NCBI GenBank assembly: GCA_040755215.1
Contig: JBFMBG010000127.1
Coordinates: 1-5,750 of the forward strand
Direction: 5' to 3'
DNA length: 5,750 nt
DNA from: JAIMBK01 sp040755215
GTDB lineage: Bacteria; Bacillota; Desulfotomaculia; Desulfotomaculales; Nap2-2B
The position numbers were made by a program, and so were the translations under genes. The notes under the pieces were generated by a model. It did no database searches and was not told where the DNA came from. It was given only the letters and a program-made list of their open reading frames with translations. Below, piece after piece: positions 4,544-5,750 of the stretch (within the stretch, counting starts at the first letter, position 1; the number at the start of each line of letters is the position of its first letter).

Positions 4544-5750
4544 ATGTCCGGGCAATCCAACAAATGGCATGTTCTGGGCACGGTTGGCGCCGGAACTTTT
4601 ATCATGGCCTTAAACGCCAGCATGATGAATATCGCCGTGCCGTTCATCGGGGCCTATTTTCAGGCGCGCATGCCCGTGGTCGAGTGGGTGCTGATGGCCT
4701 ACCTGCTGGTGATTTCCACGCTTTTGCTCACCTTCGGCCGGCTGGGGGACATGTACGGATTCCGGAAAATCTACCTGGCGGGCTGCGTAATTTTTACCGC
4801 CGGGGCGATCTTGTGCGGTCTGGCTCCTTCCATCTACCTGTTGATTGCTTTTCGCATCCTCCAGGGGGTCGGGGCCGCCATGGTGATGGCCGTCGGCCCG
4901 GCCATCCTGACGGCTGCCTTTGGGCCGCAGGAGCGGGGGAAAGCCCTGGGCATGCACGGGATCTTCGTGGCTTCGGCCCTCGGCTTCGGACCCACCCTGG
5001 GGGGGCTGCTGCTCAACTGCGCCGGATGGCGGTTTCTTTTCTATATTAACATACCGCTCGGGATCATTATTGTTTTCTGGGCCTCTTTAGTCCTGGCCCG
5101 GACGCCCCGCACGCCGCAGCGTTTCGACCTGCCGGGGGCCGCCGCCTTATTTATTGCCCTGGGTTCGTTGCTGCTTGCCTTGAGCCATGGGGAAGAGTGG
5201 GGGTGGACTTCGGGGGCGATCCTGGGGCTGCTCCTCGCCGCCGGCATTTTCTTTCCCCTGTTCGTGCACCAGGAGCTCATCTGCGCTGCGCCGATGATGG
5301 AGCTGCGTCTTTTCAAAAACCGCCTCTTTGCCGCTGCCACCGTCAGCGCCGTCTTTAATTTTATTGTCCAATATATGGTCGTTTTCCTGCTGCCTTTCTT
5401 CTTTAAGGAAGTTCTCCGCCTGGACCCGGCCCGGGCCGGCCTGCTCCTTTCCACCTTCCCCCTGGTCATCCTGGTCGTGGCCCCGTTGAGCGGCACCCTG
5501 TCCGACCGCATCGGCTCCCGGGGTTTGAGCTCGCTGGGAATGGCCGTTTCGGCGGCGGCGCTGCTCCTTTTGAGCCGCCTCACCCCCGCCAGCGCCTGGC
5601 CGGAAGTCGTCTGGCCTTTGGTGCTGCTGGGTCTCGGCAACGGTATCTTTCAGTCCCCCAACAGCAGCGCGCTGATGGGCAGCGCGCCCCGGTCCCACCT
5701 GGGCGTGGGCCCCCGGGGGCTGGGCCCCCCGCGCCACCGCGGGGTGGGGG
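4544..5750 (+). CDS. MFS exporter of the DHA2 (EmrB/QacA) family, 3' end outside window
   Basis: The frame is open for 402 codons to the window edge; full-length members have about 450-500 residues and 14 helices. Motif A is GRLGDMYGFRK at residues 65-75 and motif B begins RILQGVGAAM at 104. Motif C is GFGPTLGGLL at 147-156, followed by WRFLFYINIPLG at 162-173, the DHA2 signature. A later loop gives MELRLFKNRLFAAAT. These proteins export drugs or other hydrophobic compounds using the proton gradient. The first helix reads MALNASMMNIAVP, with Asn where many relatives have Asp (LDxTIVNVALP). The start is ATG at 4544, eight bases after GGAAGGGG; an in-frame GTG at 4538 is an alternative. The gene follows EamA by 63 bp. 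From about 5708 the conserved SPN..ALMGS..R..LGV motif loses its expected continuation, discussed in the findings. Confidence 0.9.
   Translation, partial: MSGQSNKWHVLGTVGAGTFIMALNASMMNIAVPFIGAYFQARMPVVEWVLMAYLLVISTLLLTFGRLGDMYGFRKIYLAGCVIFTAGAILCGLAPSIYLLIAFRILQGVGAAMVMAVGPAILTAAFGPQERGKALGMHGIFVASALGFGPTLGGLLLNCAGWRFLFYINIPLGIIIVFWASLVLARTPRTPQRFDLPGAAALFIALGSLLLALSHGEEWGWTSGAILGLLLAAGIFFPLFVHQELICAAPMMELRLFKNRLFAAATVSAVFNFIVQYMVVFLLPFFFKEVLRLDPARAGLLLSTFPLVILVVAPLSGTLSDRIGSRGLSSLGMAVSAAALLLLSRLTPASAWPEVVWPLVLLGLGNGIFQSPNSSALMGSAPRSHLGVGPRGLGPPRHRGVG

Noticed and set aside
5041..5737. Two long overlapping minus-strand frames opposite the MFS gene
   Set aside because: Both are compositionally extreme (Arg, Gly, Gln, Ala rich) shadows of the MFS coding strand, which carries all the DHA2 motifs.

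Overview
The window looks like chromosomal DNA of a moderately GC-rich Firmicute, perhaps a Clostridia or Peptococcaceae-type anaerobe. This is inferred from near-consensus AGGAGG ribosome-binding sites, several TTG starts, extended -10 promoters, and a mix of GC-rich housekeeping-like genes with AT-rich accessory DNA. No marker gene fixes the taxon.

Layout. (1) Positions 1-551, plus strand: an extended -10 promoter, a ribosome-binding-site-like run and a 20-bp palindrome are joined to the C-terminal half of an EamA (DMT superfamily) transporter that has lost its N-terminal half. (2) Positions 583-1241, minus strand: a two-gene type II toxin-antitoxin operon, with a helix-turn-helix antitoxin first and a RelE/ParE-type toxin overlapping it by ATGA. 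(3) Positions 1261-2400, AT-rich: on the minus strand, a 180-residue protein with a PD-(D/E)XK-like nuclease core and its own promoter. Upstream of it lies an unannotated 102-codon relic that reads like the C-terminal end of a BREX/Eco57I-type DNA methyltransferase, interrupted by one amber codon. (4) Positions 2378-5750, plus strand: an intrinsic-terminator-like hairpin sits just before a secreted or anchored serine beta-lactamase-like hydrolase (TTG start). This is followed by a complete 10-TM EamA transporter and a DHA2-type MFS exporter that runs off the window.

How it fits together. The centre (583-2342) resembles an eroded defence island: toxin-antitoxin, a stand-alone nuclease-like gene, and a dead methyltransferase tail, in DNA of different base composition from both flanks. 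The plus-strand right half is a set of envelope and efflux genes in the same direction. EamA and MFS are only 63 bp apart and may be co-transcribed.

The most notable points are the methyltransferase relic, the stand-alone PD-(D/E)XK-like protein, the three-part antitoxin, the hydrolase lacking canonical KTG and omega-loop signatures, and the last ~45 bases. That final stretch has almost no A or T and breaks a conserved MFS motif, which looks like a sequence-quality artefact. I found no CRISPR array, tRNA, rRNA or intact transposase.
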